DNA of 49,836 nucleotides from Streptomyces armeniacus (GTDB taxonomy: Bacteria > Actinomycetota > Actinomycetes > Streptomycetales > Streptomycetaceae). Under the pieces are notes generated by a model. It was not told the origin of the DNA, searched no databases, and saw only the letters and a list, made by a program, of their open reading frames with translations. The DNA lies in assembly GCF_003355155.1 (NCBI RefSeq), contig NZ_CP031320.1, forward strand, positions 8,033,414-8,083,249, given 5' to 3'. The translations under genes and the position numbers were made by a program. Positions 32,562-42,309 of the stretch are shown one piece after another (the stretch's first letter is position 1; each line of letters opens with the position of its first letter).

Positions 32562-33653
32562 CTAGTCTTCTGAGTCGGGAATTCTGTTCAGATAGCTGGC
32601 GAGGCGTTCGAGGATCTCGTCTGCGGTCTTGGTCCACACGTAGGGCTTGGGGTCGGTGTTCCATGCGGTGATCCAGGCACGGATGTCTTTCTCCAGGGCG
32701 TGGACGGTCTTGTGGACGCCGCGCCGTATCTGTTTGTTCGTCAGCTCGGCGAACCAGCGCTCCACCAGGTTCAGCCAGGACGACCCGGTGGGCGTGAAAT
32801 GCAGGTGGAAGCGGGGATGGGCCAGCAGCCAGGTCTTGATCGCCGGTGTCTTGTGGGTGGCGTAGTTATCCAGCACCAGGTGCACCTCAAGCCCCGCGGG
32901 GATCTCCTTTTCCAGCTTGATCAGGAACTTCCTGAACTCCTCGGCCCGGTGCCGGCGGTGGAGAGAACCGATCACCTTGCCGGTGGCCACCTCCAGCGCG
33001 GCGAACAGGGTGGTCGTGCCCGCGCGCACATAGTCGTGGGTGACCCGCTGCGGGACACCCGGCATCATCGGCAACACCGGCTGGGAGCGATCCAGGGCCT
33101 GGATCTGCGACTTCTCATCCACGCAGAACACCAACGCCCGCTCGGGCGGGTCCAGATACAGGCCGACCACGTCGTGCACCTTGTCGATGAAGTACGGGTC
33201 CGTCGACAGCTTGAAGGACTCCGTGCGGTGCGGCTGGAGGCCGAAGGCGCGCCAGATCCGCGAGACGGCCGACTGTGACAGGCCCATCTCGCGCGCCATC
33301 GCCCGCGTCGACCAGTGCGTAGCGTTCTTCGGCGTGCTCTCCAGTGTCCGCTGAACCACTGCGGCGACCTGCTCGTCCGTGACCGTCCGGGGACCACCCG
33401 GGCGCGGCATGTCACCCAGCCCGGCGATCCGGTGCTCGACAAACCGCGCCCGCCACCGGCCCACCGCATGCGGTGTCGCACCCAACCGCGCCGCAACATC
33501 CTTGTTCGTCGCGCCGGTAGCGCACTCCAGGACGATCCGGCACCGCAGAGCCCATGCCTGCGGCGTGGAACGGCGCCGCACCCACCCCTCCAGTGCCGCC
33601 CGCTCCTCCTCCGACAGAATCAACTCGGCCTTCGGCCGCCCAATACGCGCCAC
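32562..33653 (-). CDS. IS630-family transposase
   Basis: 363 residues. The N-terminal helix-turn-helix (TNKDVAARLGATPHAVGRW) and second helix-turn-helix (MAREMGLSQSAVSRIWRA) precede a DDE domain with VFCVDEKSQIQALDRSQP, LVLDNYATHKTP and SWLNLVERWFAELTNK. It is full length. The stop codon TAG consists of the element's last bases plus the target TA and the next G, so termination depends on the insertion site. Confidence 0.94.
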   Translation of the reverse strand: MARIGRPKAELILSEEERAALEGWVRRRSTPQAWALRCRIVLECATGATNKDVAARLGATPHAVGRWRARFVEHRIAGLGDMPRPGGPRTVTDEQVAAVVQRTLESTPKNATHWSTRAMAREMGLSQSAVSRIWRAFGLQPHRTESFKLSTDPYFIDKVHDVVGLYLDPPERALVFCVDEKSQIQALDRSQPVLPMMPGVPQRVTHDYVRAGTTTLFAALEVATGKVIGSLHRRHRAEEFRKFLIKLEKEIPAGLEVHLVLDNYATHKTPAIKTWLLAHPRFHLHFTPTGSSWLNLVERWFAELTNKQIRRGVHKTVHALEKDIRAWITAWNTDPKPYVWTKTADEILERLASYLNRIPDSED

Positions 33654-33676
33654 CAGGCAACCCTACACATCTGAAC
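32562..33676 (-). mobile_element. IS630-family element lacking its right terminus
   Basis: The left end at 32562-32584 (CTAGTCTTCTGAGTCGGG) is the inverted repeat of 49657-49680. The copy breaks off at 33676, before the other end. The block 33550-33676 is an exact 127-bp duplicate of 49530-49656, after which the true right terminus continues. Both termini are flanked by TA, the known IS630 target. Confidence 0.9.
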
Positions 33677-34761
33677 CGTCCAACTCACCACCAGCACCCA
33701 CCACACCGCCCTCCACCTCACCACCACCACAAACCAACCCCTCGCCACCATCACCAACCTCACCACCCGCACCATCACCCCCCAACAACTCCAGCAGGCC
33801 ACCGAGAACGCCGTCCCCGCGCACGTCCTCCGTTGGACGCCGCTCACGAGTCCGGCGCACGCGCCTCATCTCGCGCCGTGGGCGCTGCTGGACACCGAGT
33901 TGGGCGGCGGGACGGCGGGCGGCTGGTACGGGGAGGAGCCGGGGGCCGAGCGCACGTACGCCGACCTGGACGCGCTCCGCGAGGACGTCGCCGCGCAGGA
34001 GCAGGGGCAGGCACCGGCGACCGTGCTCGTCCGCTGCTCCGCCGCCGAAGCAGATGCCGCGATGCCGGTCCCCTCGGCCGTCCACGGCACGGCAGAACGC
34101 GCCCTGACCCTGGTGCAGGAGTGGCTGGCGCACGAGGAGTTCGCCGACTCGCGGCTGGTGGTGGTGACGCGCGGTGCGGTGGCCACATCGGACGAGGGAG
34201 ACGTACGGGACCTGGCAGGCGCCGCCGTATGGGGCCTGGTCCGCAGCGCGCAGAACGAGCACCCGGACCGGCTGCTCCTGGTGGACCTCGACGACCAGTC
34301 GGCTTCGTGGGACGCCCTGTCCACCGCGCTGGCCGCCGCCACCGACGCCGGGGAGACTCAACTCGCCCTGCGTGACGGCTCCCCCTACACGCCGCGTCTG
34401 ACGCGCGTATCCGCCGACGAGCGGGGCGAGGCCCCGGCTCTGGACCCGGACGGCACCGTACTGGTCACCGGAGCCACCGGCACCCTCGGCAGCCTGCTTG
34501 CCCGCCATCTCGTACGGGAGTACGGCGCCCGCCACCTGCTGCTGACCAGCCGCAGCGGACCCAACGCACCCGGAGCCACCGAACTACACGCCGAACTGCA
34601 GGCGTTGGGCGCCAGCGTCACGATCACCGCATGTGACACGGCAGACCGGGACGCGTTGGCCAGCCTCCTGGACACGGTCCCGGACGCACACCCCCTCACC
34701 GCCGTCTTCCACACCGCCGGCGTCCTCGACGACACCACCCTCACCAACCTCACCCCCGAAC
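33676..34761 (+). CDS. Type I PKS fragment: DH end and second B-type ketoreductase
   Basis: It opens with the same 127-bp DH block as 27909, then a distinct [71 protein letters not shown] and [22 protein letters not shown] again indicates B-type. The catalytic Tyr/Asn half is cut off by the IS481 end. Divergence in the structural subdomain shows that it comes from another module than 27909-29101. Confidence 0.92.
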
Positions 34762-35740
34762 TGTATTGACCCGCAGGGTTGTTGACGCGGGTGATGGGCG
34801 GGTGTCCGTCGAGTGCGGTGTGGCAGCGGTGGTGGTTGTAGGTGTGGAGGAAGTTTGCCAGGGCTGCGGTTCGCTCGGTGTTCGAGGTGTAGGGCCGCGG
34901 GTAGGCCCATTCGTCGAGGAGGGTGCGGTTGAAGCGTTCGACCTTGCCGTTTGTCTGGGGACGGTAGGGCCGGATCTTCTTGTGGGTGATGCCGGCCGCG
35001 GTGAGGGTCTGGGTGAACAGCTTGGATTTGTAGCAGGCGCCGTTGTCGGTCAGTACGCGTTCGACGGTGATGCCGTGAGCGGTGAAGAAGGCGTTCGCGC
35101 GCTGCCAGAAGGCGATGGCAGTGTGCTGTCGTTCGTCGGGCAGGACTTCGCTGTAGGCCAGGCGGGAGTGGTCGTCGACGGCGGAGTGGATGTAGCTGTA
35201 GCCGATCACCGGGGTGGAGCTCTTGCGCTTGGTGGTGGTGGCCTGGCGGTTGCGGTCACCGGCCGTGCGGCCGAGGGTTCGCCAGCCGCCGCCGTCGGGG
35301 ATGTTGCCGAGCTTCTTGATGTCGATGTGGATCAGCTCTCCTGGCCTGGCCCGTTCGTAGCGGCGGATCGGTTCGCCGGTGGGCCGGTCGAGCCAGGCCA
35401 GTCGGTTCAGGCCGTGCCGGAGAAGGATGCGGTGCACGGTCGAGGCGGGAAGGCCCAGGATCGGGCCGATGCGTGCCGGACCGAGTTTGCGTTCGGTCCG
35501 CAGCCGGCAGACACGGCTTTCGATGGCGGCCGACGTCCGGTGCGGGGTCGTGCGGGGCCGGCTGGAACGGTCAGCGAGGCCGGCATCGCCCTCGGAATGC
35601 CAGCGACGGACCCACTTGTGGGCCGTGGGCCGGGATATGCCCATTTCCGCAGCGACATGCGCGACCGGGCGACCGGACAGGACGCGTTCGACCAGGATCC
35701 TCCTGCCGTGAACGGTCAGCCGGGCATTACGGTGGGACAC
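34762..35740 (-). CDS. IS481-family transposase
   Basis: About 326 residues from GTG. N-terminal helix-turn-helix region VAHVAAEMGISRPTAHKWV, then the integrase core: HIDIKKLGNIPDGG (first Asp), VDDHSRLAYSEVLPDE, RVLTDNGACYKS (second Asp) and TNGKVERFNRTLLDEW (Glu). The end VNNPAGQY reaches the element tip without a stop codon, so the frame would continue into flanking DNA unless the insertion site supplies one. Confidence 0.92.
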
Positions 35741-35810
35741 GAAGACCTCCGTGTGCGGTGAAGCCTAGACACCTCCACCACACCGGAGGTCTTCGCCGTG
35801 ATCAAGACCG
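34762..35810 (-). mobile_element. IS481-family element lacking its transposase-proximal terminus
   Basis: The left border TGTATTGACCCGCAGGG is an IS481-type end. The opposite border breaks at 35810 after a 127-bp block also found at 8779-8905, beyond which the matching terminal repeat exists only in that other copy. Together the two pieces make one complete element of about 1.08 kb. Confidence 0.88.
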
Positions 35811-36060
35811 GCCCCCGGCACCCCGCAGCCCGTGCCAGATCTTGCGCACCTGCGGTGCCAGCCCCTCCAGCGGGCCGTCGTTGTCGATCACCACGTCTGC
35901 CACCGCCCGCCGCTCCTCCCGCGTCCCCTCCGCCCCCCTCCGGCCTCGGGCCTCCGCCTCCGCCACGCCGCGCACCCCTACCAGCCGGCCGCGTTCGGGT
36001 CTCGGCACCGCGCCCACCGCCATCCTCCCCACGTAAACCCGCTCGACGCCGACCCCGGCG
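35811..36060 (-). CDS. coaE: C-terminal fragment resembling dephospho-CoA kinase
   Basis: About 80 residues: RLVGVRGVAEAEARGR, then TREERRAVADVVIDNDGPLE and LAPQVRKIW. The ADVVIDNDG element with a preceding Arg-rich lid is typical of the C-terminus of dephospho-CoA kinase and related P-loop kinases. The P-loop itself is absent. It is bounded by IS481 and an NRPS fragment, with the exact right border unclear. Confidence 0.5.
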
Positions 36061-36843
36061 AGCACGGCGCCAACCCGCACGCACACCGCCGACGCGCCGG
36101 GCCGCAGCGGCAAGGTGCTCCTGGAGCTGCCCGCCGCCACCGGACAGGCGCTGCGCGACCTGTCCACGGAGACCGGAACCAGCATGTTCATGCTGTTCCA
36201 GGCCGCCACCGCGAGCCTGCTGCACCGGCTCGGGGCGGGCGAGGACATCCCGCTCGGCGCCCCCATCGCGGGCCGTACGGACGACGCGCTCGGCGAACTC
36301 GTCGGGTTCTTCGTCAACACCCTCGTCCTGCGCACCGACCTGACCGGCGACCCCACCTTCCGCGAACTCCTCGCCCGCGTACGCGAATCGGCGCTGGCGG
36401 CGTTCGAGCACCAGGACCTGCCCTTCGACCAGGTCGTGGAGGCCCTCAACCCGCCCCGCCTGGCCGGCCGCAACCCGCTGTTCCAGGTCATGCTCGGCTA
36501 CCACTACCGCCCCGACGGCGACCCGGACGTACTCGGCATGGCCACCGAGTGGTTCGACATGGACACCGGAATGGCCAAGTTCGACCTCCACTTCACCTTC
36601 GTGGACGAGGCGGGCCGCGACCGTCTGGTGCTGCTCCTGGAGTACGCCGCCGACCTGTGTGACGAGGGTACGGCGGAGCGGTTTGCGGGGTGGCTGGTGC
36701 GGTTGTTGGAGGGGGCTGTTGCGGATCCGGATTGTGCGGTGCGGGATGTGGAGGTGCTGGCGGATTCCGAGCGGCGTGTGGTGGTGGGGGAGTGGAATGC
36801 CACCGGGCGTGTTGTTGAGGCGGTGACGTTGCCGGAGTTGTTC
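36061..36843 (+). CDS. NRPS condensation domain, C-terminal half
   Basis: It begins in the latch region (GKVLLELPAATGQALRDL), then [60 protein letters not shown] and FDLHFTFVDEAG. It ends in the linker to an A domain, PELF, after which the adapter supplies a false stop. The last 127 bp equal 5195-5321, and the similarity extends ~40 bp further upstream with one mismatch, so two modules really share this part. The HHxxxDG half is missing. Confidence 0.9.
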
Positions 36844-36914
36844 AACTAGTAGTCAGGACACAGCGGGCGGCACCTCTTCGTGGGGGGGAAGAGAGAGAGT
36901 TGTATAAGAGACAG
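36844..36914 (+). other. P7/read-2 type adapter remnant
   Basis: CAACTAGTAG (from 36843) matches a damaged P7. CTCTTCGTGGGGGGG resembles the read-2 primer, and TGTATAAGAGACAG at the end is the exact mosaic-end core. It is the clearest read-2 side adapter in the window. Confidence 0.88.
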
Positions 36915-36960
36915 GGCCGGGGCCGTGCGCCGCCAGGGCTCCGTACCCGACAATGGGCGG

Positions 36961-37323
36961 GTGCTGGAGATGACGCGCGAGGAGTTCGAGGAACTGGTGT
37001 CCCAGGCCCTTGACCGGATCCCGCCCGAGCTGACGAGGCTCATGGACAACGTGGCGGTGTTCGTCGAGGAGGAGCCGCCGGCCCACGATCCCGACCTGCT
37101 GGGCCTCTACGAGGGGACGCCGCTCACCGAGCGCGGGGAGTGGTACGCGGGGGTGCTGCCGGACCGGATCACGATCTACCGCGGTCCGACCCTCCGCATG
37201 GTCGCCGCCGAGGGCGGCGACCATGAACTCGTCGTCGAGGAGGTCGAGGTGACGGTCGTACACGAGATCGCCCACCACTTCGGCATGGACGACGAACGGC
37301 TGCACGCGCTCGGCTACGGGTGA
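36961..37323 (+). CDS. Small metallopeptidase-family protein (zincin-like)
   Basis: 120 residues from GTG (an ATG three codons on is an alternative). The zinc motif HEIAHHFGM (HExxH) lies near the C-terminus. The N-terminus MTREEFEELVSQALDRIPPEL and the VFVEEEPP and LGLYEGTPL motifs agree with a small conserved bacterial family of possible zinc proteases. Complete; function untested. Confidence 0.85.
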   Translation: MLEMTREEFEELVSQALDRIPPELTRLMDNVAVFVEEEPPAHDPDLLGLYEGTPLTERGEWYAGVLPDRITIYRGPTLRMVAAEGGDHELVVEEVEVTVVHEIAHHFGMDDERLHALGYG

Positions 37324-37617
37324 CGCCCGGCGCCGACGACCCGCTGACGGGTGAGGGGCGTCCCGGTTACGGGTGAAGCGGCGCTCGGGGTCCGGGCGGC
37401 GCGCGGCACGCGCCCGTACGACCGTCGCCGCGCCTGTGCGCCACGGCGTACGCGCGCCCCTCGCGGTCCGGCGCCAGGGACGGGCGCGTGCCGGACGCGC
37501 GCCGGAGGCGTGCCGAGCGCGCGCGTGTCCTCCGGCTGACGGCGGGAGTTGGGTAGGGGGCCCGTATCCCGCCCGCCCCGTCACCGCCCCGTCACCCCGG
37601 AGGGCCTGCCGTGCGCT
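37324..37617. other. 3' flank of the metallopeptidase gene
   Basis: GC-rich, with many CGTACG/GCGCGC words and no credible gene. It ends at the poly-A run. Confidence 0.45.
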
Positions 37618-37786
37618 GAAAAAAAAAAAATACAACCATTAGCTGTCCCATCCTCTGTCACGATCAAATCCTTATCTATTTCTGCGTGCGCCTCTTTCTC
37701 CTTCGGACCCTCGGTCACCTGCTCGATCCTATCAGTGCCCCCATCATTGTCACACCCTACATTCGCCTTTGTCTATCACCGCCCTA
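37618..37786. other. Poly-A and low-GC base-call noise
   Basis: A run of A is followed by ~160 bases of roughly 45-50% GC with pyrimidine-rich random character, very unlike either side. It is the signature of a read continuing past the end of its molecule. Confidence 0.9.
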
Positions 37787-38760
37787 CTAGATGAATGAGT
37801 CCGATGTCGGTGCTGGTCGCGACCATGGCGAAGGGCGCCCGTTGGTCAGTGTGTGAAGACAAACCTGGACGCCCTTCTGGCGGCACTGTACGTGTTCATC
37901 GACGACCACGTGGCTCCTTGTCGCCGGATCGGGCGACCCCCGAAACTGACGGACGCGGAACTGTTGTGCCTGGCGGTGGCGCAAGTCCTCCTCGGCTTCT
38001 CCTCGGCCCGGCACTGGCTCCGTTTCGCCCACGCCCGGCTGCCGCACCTCTTCCGGTATCTGCCCCAACAGTCCGGCTACACCAAACGGTTGAACGCGGC
38101 GGGACCACTGATCTCCCAGGTCATCGAGGCTCTGGCCCGGCAGGTTCCCACCTGGAGTGACGATCTGCGGCTGATCGACTCCACGCCGGTGCCCTGCGCC
38201 GCATCCCGGGAGACGGTCAAGCGCTCCGACCTGGCCGGGTGGGCCGGATACGGCTTCTGCCGCAGCCACTCCCGCTTCTTCTGGGGCCTGCGGCTCTACC
38301 TGGTCACCACCGCCGAGGGCATGCCCATCACCTGGTGCCTGGCCAACCCGAAACTCGGCGAGCGCGAGGTCATGACCGCCCTGCTGACCCGCGAGCATCA
38401 CCTCATGCGCGCGGGACAGGTCATCCTCGCGGACAAGGGCTTCGCCGGCCGGGAGTTCGAGGCGTTCCTCGCCGAGGACCTCGGCGTGCATCTCGTCCGT
38501 CCCGACCGCCGGGACGAAACCGCCAGGCATGGCCGTCTCGCCCGCTCCCGGCAGTGGATCGAGGCCGTCTTCGACACCCTCAAAGGCCAGCTCAGTCTGG
38601 AAGACCACGGCGGCAGAACCCCCGCCGGAGTCTTCGCCCGCACCGGTCAACGCCTCCTCGCCCTGGCCACGGCCATCTGGCACAACTGGACCACCGGAGC
38701 CCGAAGCAAACGATCTCTCATCGCCTACGACCACTAAGAACATCGGACTCATTCATCTAG
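37787..38760 (+). mobile_element. IS982-family insertion sequence, complete
   Basis: Perfect 19-bp inverted repeats AGATGAATGAGTCCGATGT lie at 37789-37807 and 38740-38758, each preceded externally by CT (CTAG at the tip). One intact transposase lies between them. The right side abuts a PKS ketoreductase. The left side is sequencing noise, so the target duplication is not testable. Confidence 0.92.
37853..38737 (+). CDS. IS982-family transposase
   Basis: 294 residues from GTG. N-terminal region LTDAELLCLAVAQVLLGF, DDE catalytic core with LRLIDSTPVPCAASRETVKR (first Asp), GQVILADKGFAGREFEAFL (second Asp) and RQWIEAVFDTLKGQL (Glu). Intact, with the stop shortly before the right inverted repeat. 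Confidence 0.92.
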   Translation: MKTNLDALLAALYVFIDDHVAPCRRIGRPPKLTDAELLCLAVAQVLLGFSSARHWLRFAHARLPHLFRYLPQQSGYTKRLNAAGPLISQVIEALARQVPTWSDDLRLIDSTPVPCAASRETVKRSDLAGWAGYGFCRSHSRFFWGLRLYLVTTAEGMPITWCLANPKLGEREVMTALLTREHHLMRAGQVILADKGFAGREFEAFLAEDLGVHLVRPDRRDETARHGRLARSRQWIEAVFDTLKGQLSLEDHGGRTPAGVFARTGQRLLALATAIWHNWTTGARSKRSLIAYDH

Positions 38761-39685
38761 GTCGGGGGTCAGCGAGCCGATCACGCCGTCGTCCAGAACG
38801 CCCGCCGTGTGCACGACGCCCGTCAGCGGACGGTCGGCGGGAATGCCCGCGAGCAGACCCTTCAGCGCGTCACGGTCAGCGGCGTCGCAGGCCGCCAGGG
38901 TGACCTCCGCACCCGCCGCACGCAGCTCCTGCGCCAACTCGGCCGCACCCGGCGTCTGTTCGCCGCGCCGGGAGGCGAGTACGAGGTGCCGCATGCCGCG
39001 TTCGGTGACCAGGTGGCGGGCCACCAGCGCGCCCAGACCCCCGGTGCCGCCGGTGACGAGCACCGTGCCCGCCGGGTCGAGCGGCGCCGGAACGGTCAGC
39101 ACGACCTTGCCCACGTGCCGCGCCTGCGACAGGAAGCGGAACGCCTCCGGGGCGCGCCGTACGTCCCAGGTGGCGACGGGGAGGGGGCGGAGGACGCCCG
39201 CTTCGAAGAGGGCGACGAGTTCGCCGAGCATCTCGCCGATGCGGTCGTGTCCGGCCTCCCACAGGTCGAAGGCGCGGTAGGCGACGCCTTCGTGGTCGGC
39301 GGCGACCTTCTCCGGCTCCCGGACATCGGTCTTGCCCATCTCCAGGAACCGGCCACCACGCGGCAGCAGCCGCAACGACGCGTCCACGAACTCCCGCGCC
39401 AGCGAATCCAGCACGACATCCACACCACGGCCACCCGTAGCCGCCAGGAACCGCTCCTCGAACTCCAGATCACGCGACGACGCGATATGCGCCTCGTCCA
39501 GACCCGACGCCCGGAGGGTGTCCCACTTCCCCGGACTCGCCGTACCGAACACCTCCGCACCCAGATGACGGGCCAACTGCACGGCAGCCATGCCCACACC
39601 ACCGGCAGCCGCATGCACCAGCACCGACTCCTCCCGACGCACACCACCCAGATCCACCAGCGCGTAATACGCCGTCAGGAACACG
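38761..39685 (-). CDS. Type I PKS fragment: enoylreductase and start of ketoreductase
   Basis: The ER part shows [25 protein letters not shown] motif [33 protein letters not shown] and [20 protein letters not shown]. The KR follows with [17 protein letters not shown] and [20 protein letters not shown], again LDD. It is cut at the same KR position as 34761, this time by IS982. It shows that the PKS includes at least one fully reducing module. The N-terminal ER half is absent. Confidence 0.92.
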
Positions 39686-40557
39686 ATGGGAGCCAGAAAC
39701 GCTGCCGCTGGAAGGCGTACGTGGGCAGCGCAACCGTACGGGCACCCGCGAACAGCACACCCCAGTCCGGCGACAGACCATCCACATGCAGCCGGCCGAC
39801 ACCCGTCAGCAACGCCTCCGCTTCCGGACGGTCCTTCCGCAGCAGCGGCACGAGGGCCGCCTCGGCCGGAGCCGACGCCTGCGCCATCGCCGTCAGCGTG
39901 CCGTCCGGGCCGATCTCCACAAACCGCTGCACGCCGCGCTCCGCCAGCGTGGTCACACCGTCCGCGAAGCGCACCGCCTCACGCACATGCCGCACCCAAT
40001 ACTCCGGCGAACACAACTCCTCCGCAGAGGCCAGCCCACCCGTCAGATTCGACACCACAGCAGCGGAAGGAACCCCATAGGACACCGAATCCGCCACCCG
40101 ACGGAACTCCGCCAGCATCGGCTCCATCAACGGCGAATGAAACGCATGGCTGACAGAGAGACGACTCGTACGGCGACCCTCCGAACGGAAGTACCCCGCG
40201 ATCTCCTCCACCGCGTCCTCGGCACCGGAAACCACCGTCGAAGAGGGCCCGTTCAGAGCGGCAATCGACACCCGATCGGCACGGCCCTCCAACAGCGGCA
40301 GCACCTCACCCTCGGACGCCTCCACAGCCACCATTCCGCCACCGGACGGAAGCGCCTGCATCAACCGCCCACGCGCAGCAACCAAGCGACACGCATCCGC
40401 AAGCGACCACACACCCGCCACATACGCCGCCGCCAACTCACCAATGGAATGACCCACCAGGAAGTCCGGACGCACACCCCAAGACTCCACCAGCCGGAAC
40501 AGGGCGACTTCGAACGCGAACAACGCAGGCTGCGTAAACCCGGTCTCACTCAGCGCG
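39686..40557 (-). CDS. Type I PKS acyltransferase, malonyl-type
   Basis: It begins inside AT at [16 protein letters not shown], with active site [15 protein letters not shown], and [19 protein letters not shown] indicates malonyl-CoA, in contrast to the two YASH domains elsewhere. The post-AT linker [13 protein letters not shown] closes it, then the sequence jumps directly into ER, skipping DH. Its head is joined to an A domain, which has no biochemical sense as a fusion. Confidence 0.92.
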
Positions 40558-41410
40558 GCGGACAGTGCCTCACCACTGCACAGCACACGCCGCAGACCCG
40601 TGCACCGGGCGACAGTCGACTCCTCCAGGAACAGCTGAAGCATCGACGGCACGAAATGCACCGTCGTCACAGCCCGTTCCCGGATCAGCCCGGCCAGATA
40701 CGCCGGGTCCTTGTGGCCCTCCGGCTTCGCCAGCACCAGACCCGCACCCGTGATCAGCGGCCAGAAGAACTCCCACACACTCACGTCAAAACTGGACGGC
40801 GTCTTCTGCAACACACGATCCCCGGCGTCCAGCCCGTAGGTGTCCTGCATCCACAGCAACCGGTTCACAATCCCCCGATGCGGAACCACCACACCCTTCG
40901 GAGTCCCCGTCGAACCGGACGTGTAGATCACATACGCCGCACTCAACGGATCGTAAAACACCGGCAGTTCACCCTCCGGCCCCGCCGGAAGCACCCCGTC
41001 CAGCACGCACACCGCACCCGCGTCCCGCAGCATCCACTCCCGACGCTCCACCGGATACTCCGGATCCACCGGCACATACGCCGCGCCCGCACGGTGCACC
41101 GCCAGCAACGCCACCACCAGCTCCACCGAACGCGACAGCCCAACCCCCACCACACTCTCCGGACCCACACCCGACCCCGCCAGCACCCGAGCCATACGCT
41201 CCACCCGCGCATCCAACTCCGCGTACGTCACCACCTGATCCTCGAAGACCACGGCAGTCGCATCCGGCGTACGAGCCACCTGCGCCCGGAACAACTCCGG
41301 CAACGTCACCGCCTCAACAACACGCCCGGTGGCATTCCACTCCCCCACCACCACACGCCGCTCGGAATCCGCCAGCACCTCCACATCCCGCACCGCACAA
41401 TCCGGATCCG
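40558..41410 (-). CDS. NRPS adenylation domain A4 (serine), N-terminal two-thirds
   Basis: It starts in the linker [17 protein letters not shown], then [50 protein letters not shown] and [10 protein letters not shown]. The remaining motifs are at 44621-45225, which shares a 127-bp block (40557-40683). Combined, the code is D-V-W-H-L-S-L-V-D-K, the serine signature. The domain activates L-serine for its carrier. The linker 41285-41410 is near-identical to 5195-5321 and 36716-36843. Confidence 0.9.
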
Positions 41411-42233
41411 CAACAGGTGGCCTGCTGGAGTTGTTGGGGGGTGATGGTGCGGGTGGTGAGGTTGGTGATGGTGGCGAGGGGTTGGTTTGTGGTGGTGGTG
41501 AGGTGGAGGGCGGTGTGGTGGGTGCTGGTGGTGAGTTGGACGCGGAGGTGGTGAGTGGGCTGGTTGCTGGTCGGGGTGTGGTGGGTGACGCCGTTCCAGG
41601 CGAAGGGGAGGGGGATGTTGGAGTTGGTGGGGTCGAGTTGGTGGTCGGGGTGGAGGAAGAGGGTGTGGAGGGCTGCGTCGAGGAGTGCGGGGTGGAGTGT
41701 GTAGTGGGTGGGGTTGGTGTCGTTGGTGAGGCTGATTTCGGCGTAGAGGGTGTCGCCGTGCTGCCAGGCGGTGTGCAGGCCCTGGAAGGCAGGGCCGTAG
41801 TCGAGACCGCACCTGCTCAGGCGCTCGTACAGGCCCTCGGTACTGACCGCCTGCGCACCTGCGGGCGGCCACGCCGCCTCGTACGCGGCGGGCTGCGGCT
41901 GCGGCTCGCCGGCCGGGCCCAGATTGCCCGTGGCGTGCTGCGTCCAGGCCGCCTCGCGTGCGCCGTCGGCGTTGGCGCGCCGTGAACGGATGGTGACGCC
42001 GCAGAATCCGGCGTCGCTGACCGGTCCGGTGACGACCTGAAAGTCCAGGGCGCCCTGTTCGGGCAGTACGAGCGGTGCCTGGAGCGTGAGGTCTTCGATC
42101 CGGTCGCAGCCGGTGTGGTGGGCGGCGTGGAGGGCGAGTTCGACGTAGGCGGTGCCGGGGAGGATGACGGTGTCGAGTACGGCGTGGTCGGCGAGCCAGG
42201 GGTGGGTGTCGAGGGCGAGCCGTCCGGTGAAGA
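41411..42233 (-). CDS. Type I PKS dehydratase domain, nearly complete
   Basis: [20 protein letters not shown] has the catalytic His. [14 protein letters not shown] carries the YGPxFQ motif, and [15 protein letters not shown] the catalytic Asp. The start 42107-42233 equals 25368-25494, and the end 41417-41542 equals the DH blocks at 27909 and 33676, so this piece shows what those truncated DH ends looked like when whole. It dehydrates beta-hydroxyacyl-ACP. Then it runs into NRPS linker sequence. Confidence 0.92.
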
Positions 42234-42309
42234 TTCTTGCGTGACGCCCCTCCCTACTGGATCGTAGCCTATCAGGAGGGGGGGGGCGGGAGAGGGGTAT
42301 AAGGGACAG
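42234..42309 (+). other. Poly-G noise and Tn5 mosaic end
   Basis: An index-like CGTAGCCT, a G run and AGAGGGGTATAAGGGACAG (42291-42309) represent a heavily damaged read-1 adapter. Confidence 0.9.

Noticed and set aside
39686..41410. Apparent NRPS adenylation-PKS acyltransferase fusion as a novel hybrid enzyme
   Set aside because: The join falls at the edge of a 127-bp repeat, the A domain lacks its second half, which is found elsewhere, and the AT lacks its start. It is an assembly path, not a protein.
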